From positions 2,852,001 to 2,916,000 of the forward strand of contig NZ_CP129235.1 of the NCBI RefSeq assembly GCF_030413635.1: a DNA stretch of 64,000 nt, read 5' to 3'. The DNA is from Planococcus shenhongbingii. Lineage in GTDB: Bacteria; Bacillota; Bacilli; Bacillales_A; Planococcaceae. The notes beneath the pieces were generated by a model. It did not search any database and was not told the DNA's origin. It saw only the letters and a program-made list of their open reading frames with translations. The number at the start of each line of letters is the position of its first letter. The stretch's first letter is position 1. Positions 52,138 to 60,880 of this stretch are shown here, one piece after another. The translations under genes and the position numbers were made by a program.

Positions 52138-52171
52138 AAAAGACCTCCCGCTAATGTGAGAGGTCTTTTTT
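52138..52171. terminator. Terminator at the end of the YeiH-family gene
   Basis: AAAAGACCTC/GAGGTCTTTTTT around CCGCTAATGT, with T-runs on both strands. It overlaps the stop codon of the leftward transporter gene by two bases. Confidence 0.82.
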
Positions 52172-53312
52172 ATACTTTAATTAAATCGCCAAACAATGAA
52201 ATCAAAAGCAGGCTGACGCCGCCGACGGAAAGTGCTGCAATTAATCCGATATAAAATGGTTTAATCCCAAGCCCCTTAAAAATCTTTAAATTGGTCCCCA
52301 GTCCGACACCTGCCATAGCCAATCCCAGCATATAGGTGGAACCGAATGAACTCCAAAAGCCATAGAAATTTTCCCAAGCTTCTTCGCTGAACACGCCGAA
52401 TGCCTGGCCATCTGAAGCAACAGCAGCATCTCCAATCGTACGCAACAAAGATAAAAATAAGAACCCGAGAATGAACAGCGGAAACAGCTTATACCATTTC
52501 GGCAATTTCGTTTCTTGGCTGCTCTTGTCGCCATTCCTAAAAAATAAATAAGATACAAAAGGAATCACTGCAATGATGAACAAATTACGGGTCAATTTGG
52601 TAATAGTCGCAACATCCACTACAGTATCAGAGTTGTACATTTGATCATAAATTAGTGCAGCTCCCGTTACTTGTGCCGTATCATGTATGGCGGTTCCTAA
52701 AAACAGGCCGGCTTTTATCGGCTCTTCCGGAAAAAATGCATGTGCCAGATACGGATAGAACAGCATACCCAGCAAACCGAAAATCGTTATATTTGCGACT
52801 GCATATGAAATCTCATTTTCTTTCGCTTTAATAACCGGAGCTGTTGCCATGATAGCCGTCACACCGCAAATACCAGTACCCGTCGCAATCAAAGTTCCCA
52901 GCCGGTTTGACTGATTCATCTTGCGGGTGAAAAACAATGTGACAAACAGCCCGACTGAGATGCATGCTACAATCAGCGGCAAACCCCAAGCACCAAGTTT
53001 TAACGCTTCCGTTAAACTCAAGCGCAGCCCCAGTAAAATAATCCCGGCACGCAGTGCATATTTTATTGCAAAACTTATTCCTTTTGAAAAAACATCCGGC
53101 AGGCCAATCGTGTTCCGTATAATTATCCCGATTAAAATTGCCACAAAGATTCCTGAAACCGGGCTGGCACTTCCTTCAGGCAAAATGCCGGCTGCCTCCA
53201 AAAGAAAACCGATTAAATCAGCACCGTAAATTCCCGCTGCCATTATCACCAAACAAATGAGCAATCCAGGAATATATGTTACGGCTGGAATTCGTTTTAA
53301 ATTGTCTGCCAT
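52170..53312 (-). CDS. YeiH-family putative sulfate/anion exporter
   Basis: A 380-residue membrane protein with about ten hydrophobic segments, matching the UPF0324/YeiH family: SGIFVAILIGIIIRNTIGLPDVFSKGISFAIKYALRAGIILLGLRLSL, IATGTGICGVTAIMATAPVIKAKENEISYAVANIT, AGLFLGTAIHDTAQVTGAALIYDQ. The family is annotated as sulfate or sulfonate-related exporters, with thin experimental support. The ATG at 53312 has AAGGAGAAGG upstream; the longer open frame to 53420 lacks a ribosome site and would add a charged, non-membrane extension. Confidence 0.82.
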   Translation of the reverse strand: MADNLKRIPAVTYIPGLLICLVIMAAGIYGADLIGFLLEAAGILPEGSASPVSGIFVAILIGIIIRNTIGLPDVFSKGISFAIKYALRAGIILLGLRLSLTEALKLGAWGLPLIVACISVGLFVTLFFTRKMNQSNRLGTLIATGTGICGVTAIMATAPVIKAKENEISYAVANITIFGLLGMLFYPYLAHAFFPEEPIKAGLFLGTAIHDTAQVTGAALIYDQMYNSDTVVDVATITKLTRNLFIIAVIPFVSYLFFRNGDKSSQETKLPKWYKLFPLFILGFLFLSLLRTIGDAAVASDGQAFGVFSEEAWENFYGFWSSFGSTYMLGLAMAGVGLGTNLKIFKGLGIKPFYIGLIAALSVGGVSLLLISLFGDLIKV

Positions 53313-53408
53313 TTTCCTTCTCCTTACTCGATAGGTATTATGTACACTTAAAATATCTTTCCTTATCTTAGCATTTATAAAGCGAAAAGTTGAAATTCTA
53401 TTGCAAAA

Positions 53409-53439
53409 CAAAAAGGCCATTCTATAAAAGAATGACCTT
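53409..53439 (-). terminator. Terminator of the polysaccharide gene cluster
   Basis: On the minus strand, AAGGTCATTCT pairs with AGAATGGCCTT (one mismatch), followed by TTTTG. It lies ten bases past the aminotransferase stop. Confidence 0.78.
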
Positions 53440-53448
53440 CACTTTAGT

Positions 53449-54654
53449 TTAATGTTGGATAAACAAATCCTTTATTACTTCAATGACACGCTTTTGCTGA
53501 TCTTCTGTCATATTCGATCCAGACGGAAGACATAATCCTTCCCGGAATATCTTTTCACTGACCGCTTCCTCCCCATCATGGGCAAAAAACTGTGCATCTT
53601 TGAATAATTCCTGCCGATGCAATGGATTCCATACATTGCGGGATTCAATGTTCTCAGCTTCTAATGCTTGCTTTATTACCTCAGGGGTAATAATAGTCAG
53701 TTCCGGATCAAGCATCATCACACTCAGCCAGCGATTCGAATACGTGTCTTCAAGCTCGGGCTGGAAATTGATTGCCGGTATATCTTTAAGCCCTTCAGCA
53801 TACCGTTCAAAGATTTCCCGTCGAGTGCATACGCGCTGATCAATAACTTCCAACTGCGCTCTTCCGATTCCAGCCAGTACATTGCTCATCCGGTAATTAT
53901 AACCCACAACATGATGTTTGTAGAAAGGCGCCGGGTCTTTTGCTTGGGAACCCAAAAACCGCGCTTTTTCCAATGATTTTTGATCATTAGAGACAAGCAT
54001 TCCTCCACTGGATGCCGTAATGATTTTATTGCCATTGAAAGAGAATATGCCGAATTTGCCGATTGTACCGCTTTTTTTGCCTTTGTATAAGGATCCCAGT
54101 GATTCGGCTGCATCTTCAATAATCGGCACATCATATTCTTGGCAAATAGCCATCAGTTCATCCATTTTCGCGCTTTGGCCGTATATATTAACGACAATAA
54201 CCGCTTTCGGCAAGCGGCCTTCCTGCTCAGCTGCTTGAAAAGCTTTGCGCAAAGCGATTGGAGACATATTCCAGGTTTCTTCTTCCGAGTCAATGAAAAC
54301 CGGTTCAGCCCCGACATACAAGATAGGATTGGCACTTGCTACAAAAGTTAATGTCGAACAAAATACGCGGTCATCTTTTCCCACGTCCAGCAGGCTGAGC
54401 GCCAAATGAATAGCAGCAGTTCCGGAACTTAATGCCGCTCCGCCAGCCGTCCCCACATAAGCAGCTAATTCTTCTTCAAATTTATCTACGTTCGGTCCGA
54501 TTGGAGCAATCCAATTGGTTTCAAATGCTTCACTGATATAGTTCATTTCATTGCCAGTCATATGAGGAGCTGACAATAGGATTCTGTCTTTCTTCTCGAC
54601 AGCAGGCAGAAAAATATTGGTCTGCTTGCCATGATCTATAGGGAGAATCTTCAT
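53449..54654 (-). CDS. epsN: DegT-family UDP-4-keto-sugar aminotransferase (EpsN-like)
   Basis: A 401-residue PLP aminotransferase closely resembling B. subtilis EpsN: LLSAPHMTGNEMNYISEAFETNWIAPIGPN, SSGTAAIHLALSLL, FIDSEEETWNMSP, VIVVNIYGQSAKMDELM, IIEDAAESLGSLYKGKKSGTIGKFGIFSFNGNKIIT (PLP lysine in NGNK) and RRIL-type end LCLPSGSNMTEDQQ. It aminates the 4-keto product of a UDP-GlcNAc 4,6-dehydratase, made here by the EpsC/CapD-like protein two genes upstream, for a diamino-dideoxy sugar in exopolysaccharide. AGGTGG precedes the ATG by seven bases. No acetyltransferase (EpsM) or sugar transferase is adjacent. Confidence 0.87.
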   Translation of the reverse strand: MKILPIDHGKQTNIFLPAVEKKDRILLSAPHMTGNEMNYISEAFETNWIAPIGPNVDKFEEELAAYVGTAGGAALSSGTAAIHLALSLLDVGKDDRVFCSTLTFVASANPILYVGAEPVFIDSEEETWNMSPIALRKAFQAAEQEGRLPKAVIVVNIYGQSAKMDELMAICQEYDVPIIEDAAESLGSLYKGKKSGTIGKFGIFSFNGNKIITASSGGMLVSNDQKSLEKARFLGSQAKDPAPFYKHHVVGYNYRMSNVLAGIGRAQLEVIDQRVCTRREIFERYAEGLKDIPAINFQPELEDTYSNRWLSVMMLDPELTIITPEVIKQALEAENIESRNVWNPLHRQELFKDAQFFAHDGEEAVSEKIFREGLCLPSGSNMTEDQQKRVIEVIKDLFIQH

Positions 54655-54796
54655 CGTTTAACCACCTCATCATATTTTGGCATGCCATCAAAAGCAGCCG
54701 GGAGAAATTTTTTTGTACTCTTTAAAATACTGTTATGCAAAAAATCCATTGACCTGCTTCCACTCCTTCAACGATTAATCAAAAGACAGTCTTTCT

Positions 54797-56158
54797 TTAA
54801 TTGATATTATTGATGACGAGTTTATGCTTCGTGTTTGACTGTGCTGGAATTTCTTCAACGATTCGGATATTGAATCTCATATCCTCCCCGAAAATATATT
54901 CCATTTCTTCATGAATGCTGAGCGTCACAGCATTCGTATAGCTTTCTGCAGCTTCAACCATTACATCGATTACATCCCGCGAATTTTGGATAAACTGGAT
55001 CTTTCGGATATTGGAGGAAAACTTGCTGCTCGCCATCGACATATATAAGGCAGTAAATTTTCCTTTGCTCTTCGATTGAAGGTAATCTTCTTTCTTCCCT
55101 TTTATCTCTTTAAGAATCGGATGGGAATTGCCGCATTCACATCGCTGCTTTTCTTTGGACATTTCAATCCGCTCGCCGATGTTATAACGGATCAGCGGTG
55201 TTCCATAAGTATTAAAACTGGTGACGACCATTTCCTGATCCTCTGTTGTTTCAATTACTCCTGAACTCAGATTGTAATGGAGGTTTCCTTTTACGCACTC
55301 CGTTATAAAAGGTGCACCTTCTAATGAAGCGTAATGAACGCGAAGCGGGCAATCAAAAGCCTCTTCGATTTCTTTTCGATAGGCTGAAGAAAGCGCCTCC
55401 ACAGTAGAGAAAATAGCAATGGGCTTAAATGACAAAATGATATTATTCCGGTTGATGTATTTGGCGACTTCATAAATTGCGGATGGTACGCCGTCTATAA
55501 AATCCGGTTTATAATCATCCAGGTTTTCCACAAATGCTTTAACATTTTGTTCATTGCAGAAATAAGTGGAATACAAGCGCTGTTTAATATAATAATTGTC
55601 CCGCCAAAAAACTTTTTTTTGCTGTCTCTTTGGAATGAAGCGCTCCGCACTGAACGTGGCGCGCTTCATTTCCAAATTAACAACTCCATGCTGTTTCTTG
55701 AAAAAATCGAGGAAAGCCATATATTTTTGCACATCTTCCTTTGTCAGAAGAAATTTCAAAGGGATTCCAGTGGAGTCCAATGTTTGGCTGACTAGCGCTG
55801 AATTTTCAGGAACGGTATACATGGACTTGATATTGTCGCGGATCGTTTCTTTTTCCAGGATTGGCAGTTTTTTAAGATCCTCTATGCTTTGAATTGATTC
55901 AATGTCAATGTCTTTGTAATAATCCCGATAAAAAGGGCTATTTGCATAAGCATGTTTGAGCAGTTTCTGCATTTCCAACTGCTGATGCTCTTTTTCCGAC
56001 TGTTCATCTGAGTAATCGCGCTGGCCGAGCTTTTTCAAATACTTAAAATAGATATTTCCATACCTCTTTTTTGTTTTTCTATATCCTTCAACGCTTGTCA
56101 AAAGGTTTTGGAAGTAAATAGGCGAATTGTCGTATATTTTCATAGTCAAATCACGCAT
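54797..56158 (-). CDS. CapK / phenylacetate-CoA ligase-like adenylate-forming enzyme
   Basis: 453 residues of the CapK family (COG1541), seen in polysaccharide and natural-product clusters. The N-terminal region has LLKHAYANSPFYRDYYKD, a degenerate P-loop QTLDSTGIPLKFLLTKED, then a central YKPDFIDGVPSAIYEVAKYIN and FNTYGTPLIRYNIGERIEM with the ligase arginine, and a CxCG-type CECGNSHPILKEIKGKKED. It may activate an acid to attach it to a glycan. GGAGG precedes the ATG at 56158; the frame is open to 56221. Between the sugar dehydratase and EpsN-like genes. Confidence 0.75.
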   Translation of the reverse strand: MRDLTMKIYDNSPIYFQNLLTSVEGYRKTKKRYGNIYFKYLKKLGQRDYSDEQSEKEHQQLEMQKLLKHAYANSPFYRDYYKDIDIESIQSIEDLKKLPILEKETIRDNIKSMYTVPENSALVSQTLDSTGIPLKFLLTKEDVQKYMAFLDFFKKQHGVVNLEMKRATFSAERFIPKRQQKKVFWRDNYYIKQRLYSTYFCNEQNVKAFVENLDDYKPDFIDGVPSAIYEVAKYINRNNIILSFKPIAIFSTVEALSSAYRKEIEEAFDCPLRVHYASLEGAPFITECVKGNLHYNLSSGVIETTEDQEMVVTSFNTYGTPLIRYNIGERIEMSKEKQRCECGNSHPILKEIKGKKEDYLQSKSKGKFTALYMSMASSKFSSNIRKIQFIQNSRDVIDVMVEAAESYTNAVTLSIHEEMEYIFGEDMRFNIRIVEEIPAQSNTKHKLVINNIN

Positions 56159-56217
56159 TCGCACTTCCTCCTTTAAATGATAGTAAGTTATTATGCAGCT
56201 AGTTCGGTTCTTGAGCG

Positions 56218-58071
56218 TCAAGCAAATTCACCTTTCGCTTCAACATTCCAGTTTTCTTGCCAGTCCGGCTCTTGGCGTTTGCGGTTGGCGAGCCTTATTA
56301 AGACGGCCTTTGTTTCTTCTGCCTCCATATCAGGCAATTGTTTGATAATCTTAAGCATTTCAACTTGGCTGATCGGAGTGGATTTTCCAATGTATATTTT
56401 CGGGAAGATTTTCTCTTCTTGAATTTCACTGGCATCCAGCAGCTCTTCGTAAAGTTTTTCTCCAGGGCGCATGCCTGTGAACTGTATTTTGATTTCGTTT
56501 TCTTCGTATCCTGATAGCTTGATCAAGTTACGTGCCAAATCGACAATTTTAACCGGTTCTCCCATGTCCAGAACAAACACTTCTCCTCCGGAAGCCAAAA
56601 GTCCGGCTTGGATAACGAGTCGGGAAGCTTCTGGAATGGTCATGAAATAACGTGTCATTTCCGCATCGGTTATTGTAATAGGACCGCCTTTGGCAATCTG
56701 TTCTTTAAATAGCGGTACAACACTGCCTCTTGAACCCAACACATTTCCGAAACGGACTGCTGAAAAAGTGGTTTTGCTGTTAATTGCTAAGTTCTGGACA
56801 ATCATTTCAGCAAAACGCTTCGTGGCACCCATAATATTCGGTGGATTGACCGCCTTATCGGTTGAAATCATTACAAAGCTTCCAACTCCATACTTATCAG
56901 CAGCTTCCGCAACATTTTTTGTGCCGAACACATTGTTTTTTACAGCTTCCAGCGGGTTTGCTTCCATGAGCGGCACATGTTTATGAGCAGCTGCATGGTA
57001 AATCATATCTGGGCGGAATTTATTGACGACATGAAAAATCCGTTCCCGGTCTTGAACATCCGCAATAATTGGAATGATTTCAATAGTTTTAGGCAATTTG
57101 CGGCGGAGTTCCATGTCGATTGTATAAATCGAATTTTCCCCATGGCCCAATAAAAGAATGCGAGCTGGATTGAAGTTGCAAATCTGACGGCATATTTCTG
57201 AACCGATAGAACCTCCGGCACCAGTAACCATGACCGTTTTCCCTGTCACTTGCTCTTCAATAGCGGCCATGTCCAATTTGACTTCCTCACGTCCAAGCAA
57301 GTCTTCAATTTTCACATCCCGGATATCGCTGACCTTGATTTTGCCGGTCATTAAATCTTCTATGCGTGGCAGTGTCTGTGTTTTAGCACCTGTATCGATG
57401 CATTTTTTAGTCAGTTCAGCCATCTCTTTCTTAGATAACGAAGGAATCGCAATGACAATCTGGTCAATCCGATGATCAACCACGAATTCCGGAATTTTAT
57501 TAAGAGCCCCCACGACTTCTATTCCATTAATTTCAAGTCCCCATTGAGTTCGGTCATCGTCTACAAAAATTACCGGGTTTTTTCCCCACTCCGGATTCTG
57601 CCTCATATGCCGCGCAATCATTCTTCCTGCCTGACCAGCCCCAATTACCATCGTCCGGCTCGTCATTATCGCTTTTTTCTTTATTTTTTCTTCCTGAAGA
57701 ATCCTTAAGGAAATCCGGGAAGTTCCAATGAAGAAAATCAGCAGCATCCATGAAAGCATCAATGTTCTTACATATAATTGACTTGAATACGCATACTGCA
57801 TGATCATTGCAACAAATATGGTCAACGATACCGCCGTCACAATCGATTTCAACTCATCGACAGAGGCATAAGACCACACTTTACGGTATAAACCGAAATG
57901 CCAGGCAAATGAATGATATGCGATGAAAAGCGTTACTGTGCTGATAAAAAGCATTTCATTAGACAGAACGCTCGCATATGGATACAGAAACAAATAACAT
58001 GCATAAATGGAGGAGAGAAGGATCAGTGAGTCAATGAAGAATAATGAAATGAATCTTTTCTTTATCGTCAA
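56218..58071 (-). CDS. epsC: UDP-GlcNAc 4,6-dehydratase (EpsC/CapD/PglF type)
   Basis: 617 residues. Four N-terminal membrane helices (about 10-110) precede a CoA-binding-like Rossmann domain (MVIGAGQAGRMIARHMRQ) and a large SDR domain (TVMVTGAGGSIGSEICRQICN; MISTDKAVNPPNIMGATKRFAEM, where Met replaces the usual Tyr as in CapD enzymes; FGNVLGSRGSVVPLFKEQI). It makes the UDP-4-keto-6-deoxy sugar used by the EpsN-like transaminase. The start is a TTG at 58071 with GATGGGG upstream; no better initiator is seen. Confidence 0.9.
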   Translation of the reverse strand: MTIKKRFISLFFIDSLILLSSIYACYLFLYPYASVLSNEMLFISTVTLFIAYHSFAWHFGLYRKVWSYASVDELKSIVTAVSLTIFVAMIMQYAYSSQLYVRTLMLSWMLLIFFIGTSRISLRILQEEKIKKKAIMTSRTMVIGAGQAGRMIARHMRQNPEWGKNPVIFVDDDRTQWGLEINGIEVVGALNKIPEFVVDHRIDQIVIAIPSLSKKEMAELTKKCIDTGAKTQTLPRIEDLMTGKIKVSDIRDVKIEDLLGREEVKLDMAAIEEQVTGKTVMVTGAGGSIGSEICRQICNFNPARILLLGHGENSIYTIDMELRRKLPKTIEIIPIIADVQDRERIFHVVNKFRPDMIYHAAAHKHVPLMEANPLEAVKNNVFGTKNVAEAADKYGVGSFVMISTDKAVNPPNIMGATKRFAEMIVQNLAINSKTTFSAVRFGNVLGSRGSVVPLFKEQIAKGGPITITDAEMTRYFMTIPEASRLVIQAGLLASGGEVFVLDMGEPVKIVDLARNLIKLSGYEENEIKIQFTGMRPGEKLYEELLDASEIQEEKIFPKIYIGKSTPISQVEMLKIIKQLPDMEAEETKAVLIRLANRKRQEPDWQENWNVEAKGEFA

Positions 58072-58109
58072 TTGAATTACCCCATCTCATCTTTCATTTT
58101 GAACAGCTT

Positions 58110-58805
58110 TCAATTGCTGTAATTATGGTAATAGTAATTATCTTTGGTCAGCTGGTAGTTGTTCATGACAACGCCCAGGATGAAAGCTTTTGAAGTGACA
58201 AGTGCGTCTCTGGCTTTTTTGACGCTGTCTTTTTCTGTCTTTCCTGTATTCACTACCAATACAGTTCCATCGCATTTATTCGCCAGGATTTTTGAATCCG
58301 TCACTGCCAGCAAAGGCGGAGAATCGATGATGATCAAGTCGTATCTCGCTTTCATTTCTTCCAATAAGGTGTCCAGTGCAGGCGAACTGAGCAATTCCGC
58401 CGGATTTGATGGAATCTGCCCGCATAACAGGAGATCCAACCCCACTACACCGCTTCTTTTTACGGTGTCCTGTAATCTTCCTTTTTTCAGCAGCAGGTTT
58501 GATAAGCCGATTTTATTGCTGAGCTGGAAAGAATGATGCAAAGTCGGGCGTCTCATATCAGCATCGACTAGCAGCACCCGTTTGCCTGATTCTGCATAGA
58601 CAATGGCCATATTGCAGGAAGTAGTCGATTTCCCTTCTTCTTTCGAAGCAGACGTGAACAGGATTGTTTGCGTGTCATCGCTTGGCAAAGAAAAATTGAT
58701 ATTTGTCCGGATGGTCCGGTATTGTTCAGTAACGAGTGATTGCGGTTTAGTACGACCCACCAATTTTCGGGTTGCTGACCGCTTTGATTTTTTCTGTGTC
58801 CACAT
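58110..58805 (-). CDS. ywqD: Bacterial tyrosine kinase (YwqD/EpsB/CapB type)
   Basis: A 231-residue cytoplasmic BY-kinase: VTEQYRTIRTNINFS at the N-terminus, Walker A ASKEEGKSTTSCNMAIVYAESGKRVLLVDADMRRP (with Walker A'), Walker B RYDLIIIDSPPLL and a C-terminal tyrosine cluster (NYYYHNYSN) for autophosphorylation. It controls polysaccharide polymerisation with its membrane modulator, encoded just upstream and overlapping by 59 bases. AAGGAG is ten bases before the ATG. Confidence 0.9.
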   Translation of the reverse strand: MWTQKKSKRSATRKLVGRTKPQSLVTEQYRTIRTNINFSLPSDDTQTILFTSASKEEGKSTTSCNMAIVYAESGKRVLLVDADMRRPTLHHSFQLSNKIGLSNLLLKKGRLQDTVKRSGVVGLDLLLCGQIPSNPAELLSSPALDTLLEEMKARYDLIIIDSPPLLAVTDSKILANKCDGTVLVVNTGKTEKDSVKKARDALVTSKAFILGVVMNNYQLTKDNYYYHNYSN

Positions 58806-59538
58806 CAGCTATCAACTCCTTCTTATCATTAATATTTGCCGATCTTTTAAATTCCTTGACTTCTGGCACTGTGCTGACGATTCCCAGCACTTGAAGGCCG
58901 ACAATTTCTTCAATATCTTCTTCTTTCCGGATTGTTGTGTTCATTTGATCCAGCAAAATAGCAAGGCCCGTGCCTAGCATGAAACCGATAATTGCTCCGA
59001 TTGCCATATTGAACATCGGATCCGGCTTCACTGGATCAGGATCAACCGGTACAATAGCAGGCGCCAAAATATTGACGTTGTCCACGTTCATCAAGCTTTT
59101 GATTTTCGCCTGAAATACTGAGGCAGTTGTATTTGCGATCAGAACGGCTCTTTCCATAGATACGTCTTCAACTTCTACAGTAAGGATTTGTGAATTCTCT
59201 GCGCTGGAAACTGAAATGTTTTCGTTTAGATCTGAAACTGATTCTTTCAATTCCAGCTCCTCAATCACTTCCGTTAAAATAGCCGGGCTTTTAATAATGA
59301 TGTTATACGTTTCAACCAATTGAAGATTGGCATCAATATTTAGCTGTTCACTGGCTTGCAGCGGATTTGTGACTCGCTGGTTAACAAGAATTTGTGTAGA
59401 AGCCTCGTAAATGGGCTTCATCATTGTGTAGCTGACAATTCCGCTCAATGCGACAAACAATAAAGTCACAATGATGATCAGCGGAAGCCGCTTCCGTAAA
59501 GCTTGTAAAAATTCTTTGATATTGAACGTACTTTCCAT
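58747..59538 (-). CDS. ywqC: Wzz-type kinase modulator (YwqC/EpsA/CapA type)
   Basis: 263 residues with two membrane segments (about 19-40 LPLIIIVTLLFVALSGIVSYT and about 178-200 MFNMAIGAIIGFMLGTGLAILL) flanking an external domain, and a cytoplasmic tail of about 60 residues that activates the BY-kinase. A proline-rich PVDPDPVKPDP precedes the second segment as in polysaccharide co-polymerases. It is more complete than the orphan chain-length gene at 7978-8649 and is coupled to the kinase gene. Confidence 0.88.
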   Translation of the reverse strand: MESTFNIKEFLQALRKRLPLIIIVTLLFVALSGIVSYTMMKPIYEASTQILVNQRVTNPLQASEQLNIDANLQLVETYNIIIKSPAILTEVIEELELKESVSDLNENISVSSAENSQILTVEVEDVSMERAVLIANTTASVFQAKIKSLMNVDNVNILAPAIVPVDPDPVKPDPMFNMAIGAIIGFMLGTGLAILLDQMNTTIRKEEDIEEIVGLQVLGIVSTVPEVKEFKRSANINDKKELIADVDTEKIKAVSNPKIGGSY

Positions 59539-59576
59539 GCCTTACACCTCTATTTCTAATTGGTTTTGAACTGCTT

Positions 59577-60002
59577 TTAATGCAATTGCTTTTCAGCAAA
59601 TTGGCCGATATAAAAAATTTTTGAATATTTGCCGTTATAGGCGTTTAACATCAAAATGATCCAGAGCACTAAACCGATTGGCGATAAGATAACCCCGGAC
59701 AGCCAGCCAATCATTGGAAGCATGCCCAGTACCGTAAATACGGTGAAAAACACAATGGATAAATAAATCGATTGAAATGCATGGAATCGGACAAATCGAT
59801 TTTCTCTTTCGATTAAAAGTAAAATGAAACCAGAGAAAAAACCGAATAAGTAAGCAAGCGAACCAGCAATATTTTCAGTGAGCCCGATCGAAGTATTATC
59901 CGAGCCTGCAACGCCCACTTCTGCAGGCCGTTTGAACACTGTTTGCTTTTCCAGATTTCCCAGTTGCTGCTCATTGGACATTTTAAAGTTGTTCTCAACC
60001 AT
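59577..60002 (-). CDS. DUF4870-like small membrane protein
   Basis: 141 residues with three hydrophobic segments after a soluble N-terminus: NIAGSLAYLFGFFSGFILLLI, RFHAFQSIYLSIVFFTVFTVLGML and VILSPIGLVLWIILMLNAYNG. The motif ENRFVRFHAFQSI is typical of DUF4870/YtaF-like small membrane proteins. GGAGG precedes the ATG at 60002; the frame extends to 60026. It is the first gene of the polysaccharide block (38 bases before ywqC). The function is unknown. Confidence 0.75.
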   Translation of the reverse strand: MVENNFKMSNEQQLGNLEKQTVFKRPAEVGVAGSDNTSIGLTENIAGSLAYLFGFFSGFILLLIERENRFVRFHAFQSIYLSIVFFTVFTVLGMLPMIGWLSGVILSPIGLVLWIILMLNAYNGKYSKIFYIGQFAEKQLH

Positions 60003-60109
60003 GTTCTGTTCCTCCTTTATTCTCAATCATTTGACCTAATACTAAAGTGGTTAGGTTAAAAAGAAGTTAAATAGTTTTAATTATTCAAATAATTTTTAAA
60101 CAAAAAAAT

Positions 60110-60152
60110 AATCTCCGATTCTTTTGTCTTATGGACAAAAATATCGGAGATT
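60110..60152 (-). terminator. Terminator of the two-component system genes
   Basis: A long stem in which AATCTCCGAT and GACAAAA pair with ATCGGAGATT and TTTTGTC, followed on the minus strand by ATTTTTTTG. It lies just past the response regulator stop at 60167. Confidence 0.85.
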
Positions 60153-60166
60153 CTGTATGGGTATTA

Positions 60167-60862
60167 TTATTCAGTCGCAAACTTATAACCAAATCCTCTG
60201 ACTGTTCTAATATGAACAGGGTTAGCAGGATCTCTCTCTACTTTCCTTCGCAAATTACTGATATGGACTTTCACTGTCTGGATGTCACCTTCGGAATAAT
60301 ATCCCCAAACCCGGTCATACAATTGCTCAGCGGTCCATACCCGGTTTGGATTTTGGGCAAGCAGCAAAAGAAGCTGGAATTCTTTATGGTAAAGGCGTAC
60401 AGGTTTATCGTCGATATATAATTCCCGGGCGTCAATATGAATCTTTATATTGTTGTATTGCAGAATTGACAATTTATCATCTTCGCCGTTCGTCCAGCCA
60501 TTTCTTCTTAGGATAGCTCTGATTCGCGCTTCCAGTTCATTAAAGTCAAAAGGTTTGGTGATGTAATCATCTCCTCCGACTTCAAGGCCTTGGATTTTAT
60601 AAGATAATTCTTTTCGGTAGCTGACAAAAAGGATAGGCAGTTTTGTCTGCATGCGGATTTGTTCGCACACTTCCAACCCATTCATTCCCGGCATTTCAAT
60701 ATCCAGCAAAATGAGGTCTGGATTTTCTCGTGCCAGCATATCCATGGCTTCATAGCCATCTTCTGCATCAATGACACGGTAGCCCTTTTTCACCAGAAAC
60801 AATCGGATCAGTTCACGGATGCCTTCTTCGTCTTCGACGACCAGCACTGTTGCTTCACTCAT
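60167..60862 (-). CDS. OmpR/PhoB-family response regulator
   Basis: 231 residues. The receiver domain has VLVVEDEEGIRELIRLFL, phosphoacceptor Asp in DLILLDIEMPGMNG and Lys in YITKPFD. Ser replaces the usual Thr in LFVSYRKE. The C-terminal winged helix reads LYHKEFQLLLLLAQNPNRVWTAEQLYDRVWGY, then VHISNLRRKVERDPANPVHIRTVRGFGYKF. It is 18 bases downstream of the giant histidine kinase and co-transcribed with it. Polysaccharide genes lie directly downstream behind a terminator and could be targets. Confidence 0.9.
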   Translation of the reverse strand: MSEATVLVVEDEEGIRELIRLFLVKKGYRVIDAEDGYEAMDMLARENPDLILLDIEMPGMNGLEVCEQIRMQTKLPILFVSYRKELSYKIQGLEVGGDDYITKPFDFNELEARIRAILRRNGWTNGEDDKLSILQYNNIKIHIDARELYIDDKPVRLYHKEFQLLLLLAQNPNRVWTAEQLYDRVWGYYSEGDIQTVKVHISNLRRKVERDPANPVHIRTVRGFGYKFATE

Positions 60863-60880
60863 AATATACCTCCTAAATAA

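Noticed and set aside
51740..52154. Open frames of 60-96 residues in the GC-rich block on both strands
   Set aside because: No ribosome sites, overlapping frames on both strands, and composition dominated by hairpin-forming sequence. They are by-products of the repeat block.
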